NCBI RefSeq assembly: GCF_001263175.1
Contig: NZ_CP012332.1
Coordinates: forward strand, 3,740,220 to 3,804,219
Reading direction: 5' to 3'
Source: Vulgatibacter incomptus
GTDB taxonomy: Bacteria; Myxococcota; Myxococcia; Myxococcales; Vulgatibacteraceae
Length of the DNA: 64,000 bases
Part shown: positions 60,124-64,000 of the stretch, piece after piece
How the letters are laid out: each line of letters starts with the position of its first letter
Position numbering within the stretch: the first letter of the stretch is position 1
The notes under the pieces: generated by a model
Seen by the model: the letters and a program-made list of their open reading frames with translations, nothing else
What the model was told of the DNA's origin: nothing
The model's database searches: none
Translations under genes and position numbers: made by a program

Positions 60124-61143
60124 TCAGACGGTGAGCACGACCTTGCCGAAGTTGTGCCGCTCCTGGAGCCGGTCGTGGGCCTTCCCGGCCTCCTCGAGTG
60201 GGAAGGTCGAGTCGATGTGCGGATCGATCGCGCCGGAGGACCAGCGGCGGACTAGCTCGTCCAGCATCTCCCGCATCTTGGCCGACTCGCCCCAGAGGTG
60301 GCCGAGGTTGATCCCGAACACCCCCTTGTTGTCGTTCATCAGCTTGATCGGGTGGTAGATCGGGGTCTGGGCCAGCGCCTTGGCGGCGGTGGCGAGGCTG
60401 CGCTTCTTTCCGCCGGCGCTGCTCGCCGACAGGCCGTAGAGGAAGAGGCGGCCGAGGGGCGCAAGGGAGCGGTAGCTCTTCTTCGCGCTCTCTCCCCCGA
60501 TCGGGTCCAGCACCACGTCGACGCCTCGACCCTGGGTGAGATCGCGAATCTCCGCCTCGAAGTCGCGTGAGCGGTAGTCGATGGCGTGGTCGAGGCCGAG
60601 CGCCCGAAGCCGCTCGTGCTTCTCCGCGCTGGCCGTGCCGAAGGTCTCGGCGCCCAGCGCCTTCGCGAGCTGGAGGGCGGCGAGGCCCACGCCGCCGCCG
60701 GCGCCGTGGATTAGGATCCGATCGCCGGGCCGGACGGCCGCGAACCGATCGATCATGAGGAACGCGGTGAGGTAGTTGACCGGGAGCGCCGCCGCCTGGA
60801 CGAAGTCCTTCCCCTCGGGGATCGGCAGCACCTGGCGGGAGGCGACCACCGCGGCTTCCGCGTAGCCGCCGAAGCGGGTCAGGGCGAAGACCCGATCGCC
60901 CGCCTGGATCCCTTCGACGTCCGCGCCGACCGCGTCGACCTCGCCGGCGACCTCGTAGCCGACCACCGTGGGCGGAGGTGGAGCGTCCGGGTAGAGGCCC
61001 ATTCGGGCCAAAACGTCGGCGAAATTGACGCCCGAGGCTCGGACGCGGATTCGGACCTCCCCGGGACCTGGAACTGGATCAGGGGCTTCCTGGAGCTCGA
61101 GGGCCTCCGGCCCTCCGTGGCGGGCGATCGCTACCTGACGCAT
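60124..61143 (-). CDS. Quinone-oxidoreductase-type medium-chain dehydrogenase (VAT1-like)
   Basis: 339 residues. Marks: VAIARHGGPEALELQEAPDP, GVNFADVLARMGLYP, PPTVVGYEVAGEVDAVG, AAALPVNYLTAFLMI, Rossmann GAGGGVGLAALQLAKALGAE, and VLDPIGGESAKKSYRSLAPLGRL. No zinc ligands, so it is of the NADPH:quinone reductase branch, and the C-terminal IYHPIKLMNDNKGVFGINLGHLWGE is VAT1-like. It would reduce quinones or enones with NADPH; the substrate is unknown. It is convergent with hutF. Confidence 0.86.
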   Translation of the reverse strand: MRQVAIARHGGPEALELQEAPDPVPGPGEVRIRVRASGVNFADVLARMGLYPDAPPPPTVVGYEVAGEVDAVGADVEGIQAGDRVFALTRFGGYAEAAVVASRQVLPIPEGKDFVQAAALPVNYLTAFLMIDRFAAVRPGDRILIHGAGGGVGLAALQLAKALGAETFGTASAEKHERLRALGLDHAIDYRSRDFEAEIRDLTQGRGVDVVLDPIGGESAKKSYRSLAPLGRLFLYGLSASSAGGKKRSLATAAKALAQTPIYHPIKLMNDNKGVFGINLGHLWGESAKMREMLDELVRRWSSGAIDPHIDSTFPLEEAGKAHDRLQERHNFGKVVLTV

Positions 61144-61315
61144 CGGCGTGACTCCCGCCGCGGCCGCCCGACCAGCCGAGCCCTCGCCGCACCCGCGAAA
61201 ATAGTCACGATCGCCATCGCTTCAAGTGTTCGATCGAGGACCGTTAAAACGAACGGCGCCGGTCCAAGGTTCGGTCGTGACCGAACCGGACGCGGCGCCG
61301 CCGGATGAATGCGTG

Positions 61316-62254
61316 CTAGTGAACTTCGGCTGGCTGCTGGAGCCACTCGCGAAGGCGCTCGGCGCGATCGCTGTCGGGGAAGCTGGCGAAGAACTCGTCA
61401 CCGAGGGCCCTGGCCTTGTCGGCGTGTCCGAGCCGGGCCTCCACGAGGCAGAGGTGGTAGAGGGCTTCTTCCCCGAGGATCCCGCCGGGGTTCGCCGAGC
61501 GGAACCGAGAGAGGAGGCCCGCCGCCTTCTCGAGCTCATTGCCGCTGGAGACCAGGACCAGCGCCTCGCGCAGGAGCCCTTCGGCCTCCGTCCCCTTGCG
61601 ATCGCCGCAGAACCGATGCTCCCCGCCAGCGGACAGGAAGCGCTGTACACCCTGGGCATCGGTGATCCGCACCCGGCCCTCGTCGACCGCGACCACGCTG
61701 CACGTGCCCGCCGACGACACCGAGAACCGCGTCCCGACCACCTCGACCAGGACCTGCTCGGTGCGGACGAGGAAGCGCTGTCCGGTCGAGAGATGCTCCA
61801 CGTCGAAGTGCGCCCGCCCCTGCTCCACGCGTAGCTCGGTGGCGTTGGGCTCCGCGAGCTCGACCCGCAGCCTCCCGCCGGGCTCGATCGCGATCCGGTG
61901 CGGGCCCACCCCGAAGCGGGTCTCCGACTCGCTGGCCTCCTGAACGCTGCCCTTCTCCGGGAACCGGAGGTCGGCCTTGGCGGCGGCCATGTGGCGGCCC
62001 TGCTCCCCGAGGCCCTCCGGCTGCCGGTCGGACTGGGCACCCACCACTGCCACCACGGCGACGGCCGCCGCGGCGAAAGCCGGGACCATCCACTTGCCGA
62101 AGAGGGGCGACGAAGGGGCACGCGATTCGCCCATCTTGGAGGCGCGGAGCGCGCCCTCCACGATTCGCCGGGTCGCCGCGTCGGTCGGCCGGGCATCGGC
62201 CAGCGCGCGGAGCGATTCGATTGGAAGCTCGTCGATGGAATCCATGTGTGTCAT
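61316..62254 (-). CDS. FecR-domain anti-sigma-type membrane protein
   Basis: 312 residues, start ATG 62254 overlapping the ECF sigma stop by four bases (ATGA). A short cytoplasmic part of about 50 residues is followed by one transmembrane helix (WMVPAFAAAAVAVVAVVGA) and a FecR domain: GPHRIAIEPGGRLRVEL, VEQGRAHFDVEHLSTGQRFLVRTEQVLVEVVGTRFSVS and VVAVDEGRVRITDA. The C-terminal 100 residues are helical with TPR-like spacing (ALVLVSSGNELEKAAGLLSRFRSANPGGILGEEALYHLCLVEARLGHADKARAL). It likely holds the coupled sigma factor inactive until an envelope signal. Confidence 0.85.
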   Translation of the reverse strand: MTHMDSIDELPIESLRALADARPTDAATRRIVEGALRASKMGESRAPSSPLFGKWMVPAFAAAAVAVVAVVGAQSDRQPEGLGEQGRHMAAAKADLRFPEKGSVQEASESETRFGVGPHRIAIEPGGRLRVELAEPNATELRVEQGRAHFDVEHLSTGQRFLVRTEQVLVEVVGTRFSVSSAGTCSVVAVDEGRVRITDAQGVQRFLSAGGEHRFCGDRKGTEAEGLLREALVLVSSGNELEKAAGLLSRFRSANPGGILGEEALYHLCLVEARLGHADKARALGDEFFASFPDSDRAERLREWLQQPAEVH

Positions 62255-62796
62255 CGCTTCCCCCACGAGAGCCCCGCTTCCTCTGGTTCGGAGCTCTCCT
62301 CCCAGGCCTTTCGGAAGGCCTCCCGGGCCAGCCGAACCCGGCTCGCTACCGTCCCGGGCGGAATCCCCAGGGCCTCCGCGATCTCCTCGCGGGTGAGGCC
62401 GTCTACCTCGAGGAGCACCAGCGCCTCCACCTGTGCCTTCGGAAGTTTGGCGAGGCACTGGCGGACCGCGAGCTCCTGCGAGAGGTTCACCGGATCCTGC
62501 CGGTCGAAAGCGGGTTCGGTCGGCCGGTCGCCGAACAGGCTCCGCTTGAACCACGAGCTCCGTCGGACGTTTCCGACGACCCGGCGGGTGATCTGGAAGA
62601 GCCAGGAGGTCATCGCCTCCTCAGCTCTGCAAGTCTCGATCCGTCGGGTTGCGATCATGAAAACTTCCTGTGCTGCATCCTCGGCCTCGGATGGCTGCAG
62701 GCCGAGAAGAATGGCCCAGCGGTAGATCTGGGCGCTCCTCTTTCGAAACAACTGCTCCCACGCCGCGGGATCTCCCGCCTTGCATGCCTGGAGCAT
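62251..62796 (-). CDS. ECF-type RNA polymerase sigma factor
   Basis: 181 residues if read from ATG 62796, which has AAGGGTGGG upstream; an ATG at 62850 lacks a ribosome binding site. Region 2: AGDPAAWEQLFRKRSAQIYRWAILLGLQPSEAEDAAQEVFMIA (DAAQEVF is the usual DxxQExF site), with RAEEAMTSWLFQITRRVVGN. Region 4: LPKAQVEALVLLEVDGLTREEIAEALGIPPGTVASRVRLAREAFRKA. It directs polymerase to a small regulon, with the FecR-domain protein as regulator. Target promoters are unknown. Confidence 0.9.
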   Translation of the reverse strand: MLQACKAGDPAAWEQLFRKRSAQIYRWAILLGLQPSEAEDAAQEVFMIATRRIETCRAEEAMTSWLFQITRRVVGNVRRSSWFKRSLFGDRPTEPAFDRQDPVNLSQELAVRQCLAKLPKAQVEALVLLEVDGLTREEIAEALGIPPGTVASRVRLAREAFRKAWEESSEPEEAGLSWGKR

Positions 62797-62875
62797 CAAC
62801 CCACCCTTGTCGACGCTGGGGCCTGCCGGGTGCCGACCCCATCGTCCCATTCATGTCGCGTGCCGCTCATCTGGA

Positions 62876-64000
62876 TCACCCCTCCCAGCCGATTGACCAG
62901 AATACACGGCCGGAGGCGGCGGCGAGCGCTCCCGAGGGCCCTTCCGGAAGCTGAATCGTCCGGGCGGTGGGGGTCCATTGCGCTTCCAGCCCGAGCCGGC
63001 TCGAGAAGCCGCCGTGGCGGAAGCCGAACGCCGATCCGGCCGAGGGGCCCAGGTCCCAGTAGGCGGTGGCCGCCGGGTCGTCGGAGTCGCGGCGGCGGAC
63101 GCCCACCCGGTCGACGGCGACGCCCAGGGCGCCATCGAGGCTCCAGGCGCCCCGGCGGAGCAGGTCGGACTTCCACCCCGCGCTGAACGAGAGGGCCGTG
63201 ACGTCGATCGGGACTCCGAGGTTCCACGTCGCGGTGCGCTGGAGGCCCGCGCGGAAGTAGGTCGGCCCGAAGGAGAGGGTCGCGCCTGCCCCGGGGGCGA
63301 AGAGTCCCGGGCTCATCCATCTGACGCCGGCGTCCGCCTCGGCCCGCAACGGCCAATCCGGCCACCAGCTCTCCGGCACCTTTCCGAAGTCCTCGACGGT
63401 CTCGGGGTCGGGAGGCGGGGGGAGCGGGTGCCCGAAGTCCTCGGCGTTGCCGCCACGGACGTCGAAGACGCGATGGGCGGAAGCAGGCGGCTCGACTCCC
63501 CCGGACAGCCGGTCCGGCGGGTCCCTGCTATCGACGGGCGATCTCAAAGGGCCGGAGGACGGCTGGCCGGCTCCCGCCTGTGCGAGAGGGTCGGTAGACT
63601 GCGGCGAGCCGTCGCGGGCGTCGTCCGGAGAGACGGCGGGCTCGTCGGGATCCTTTCCTTTCGGCTCGGTGCTGGCGGTTCCGGTGGGCGGGAGCGGAGC
63701 CTTGGGGCCGGGCTTGGATCCGGGCTGCGACTTCCCACCGGGTACCTTCGCTCGACCCTTTCCCGAGGAGGGAGGAGCCGCCCGTGGTGCGTTCCGGCCC
63801 GATCCCGCGCCCGCTCGATCGGCGGATGGACTCTTGGTTGGCCCGGACCGGCCAGTCGCGACGGGGGCAATAGGCGTTGGTCCGGAGGGATCTTCGCGTC
63901 CCGGCGCTTGGACGCCAGCAACGGCTTCTTCCACCGCAGCTTCGGCGGCGATCGGGTTGAGCGTGAGGGCGACGCGATCCTCGGCGAGCAACGACTCGAG
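62876..64000 (-). CDS. Beta-barrel-like protein with Pro-rich linker, truncated by the window edge
   Basis: At least 375 residues; the frame stays open past 64000, so the N-terminus is missing. About residues 25-190 of the visible part are low-complexity, rich in Pro, Gly, Ser, Lys and Asp. Its C-terminal 180 residues alternate polar and hydrophobic residues with aromatics: WWPDWPLRAEADAGVRWM, TYFRAGLQRTATWNLGVPIDVTALSFSAGWKSDLLRRGAWSLDGALGVAVDRVGV, and RVFWSIGWEG as the last strand. This suits an outer-membrane beta-barrel. The gene lies just upstream of the ECF/FecR pair on the same strand and may be part of the same operon. Confidence 0.62.
   Translation of the reverse strand, partial: LESLLAEDRVALTLNPIAAEAAVEEAVAGVQAPGREDPSGPTPIAPVATGRSGPTKSPSADRAGAGSGRNAPRAAPPSSGKGRAKVPGGKSQPGSKPGPKAPLPPTGTASTEPKGKDPDEPAVSPDDARDGSPQSTDPLAQAGAGQPSSGPLRSPVDSRDPPDRLSGGVEPPASAHRVFDVRGGNAEDFGHPLPPPPDPETVEDFGKVPESWWPDWPLRAEADAGVRWMSPGLFAPGAGATLSFGPTYFRAGLQRTATWNLGVPIDVTALSFSAGWKSDLLRRGAWSLDGALGVAVDRVGVRRRDSDDPAATAYWDLGPSAGSAFGFRHGGFSSRLGLEAQWTPTARTIQLPEGPSGALAAASGRVFWSIGWEG

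Overview
The window is one continuous high-GC chromosomal segment (roughly two thirds G+C by eye) that spans a bacterial replication origin. The gene set fits a member of the Myxococcota, the former deltaproteobacterial myxobacteria; this is inference from content. Supporting signs are a protein ending in a MXAN_5187-type domain, a bactofilin next to parAB, an alternative complex III cytochrome, Gly-rich lipoproteins, frequent GTG/TTG starts, and very strong G/C preference at third codon positions of true genes. A Vulgatibacter-like lineage is possible but cannot be proven here.

Layout. 1-13,000: the 5' end of an alternative complex III multiheme subunit, a pseudopilin-like protein, hrpB helicase, a c-type cytochrome lipoprotein, a stand-alone rlmK methyltransferase, hrcA, an APC permease, and a leftward cluster ileS-lspA-lgt-tauE-DUF1634-purT (lipoprotein maturation, isoleucyl-tRNA charging, anion export, purine synthesis). 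16,700-27,300: a rimK/dsbA-like pair, a Gly-rich repeat lipoprotein, a membrane Fe-S oxidoreductase, and a segmental tandem duplication containing an outer-membrane-type gene and a zinc dehydrogenase whose second copy has decayed. Two small lipoproteins, a Cys-cluster protein, an archaemetzincin homologue that has lost its zinc ligands, and tRNA-Gln follow.

27,480-38,110 is the classic origin block: gyrB-recF-dnaN-[oriC]-dnaA leftward and rpmH-rnpA-yidD-yidC-jag rightward. Both intergenic regions around dnaA are dense in GATC, and the dnaA-dnaN gap carries about seven DnaA-box-like 9-mers. The mnmE-mnmG genes that often follow jag are absent. In their place lie a formaldehyde-detoxification pair (frmA-fghA), arsC, a thioredoxin-fold protein, a tnpB remnant, an IS5-family element with a -1 frameshift signal, a nitrilase-family gene and a low-GC islet.

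45,361-57,000 resumes the origin-linked order: rsmG, a 3.2-kb gene-free stretch holding two parS sites, parA, parB, a bactofilin, then F1 ATP synthase genes atpH-A-G-D-C. atpC carries an apparent one-base frameshift just after its start. F0 genes are not in the window. The remainder holds a MXAN_5187-like protein, a coiled-coil lipoprotein, hutF, a quinone-oxidoreductase-like protein, and an ECF sigma/FecR pair followed by a beta-barrel-like protein cut by the window edge.

No wholly new multi-gene system is evident. The most unusual items are the zinc-less archaemetzincin coupled to a Cys-cluster protein, the stop-poor parS region, the helically phased GATCC array in oriC, and the decayed segmental duplication.
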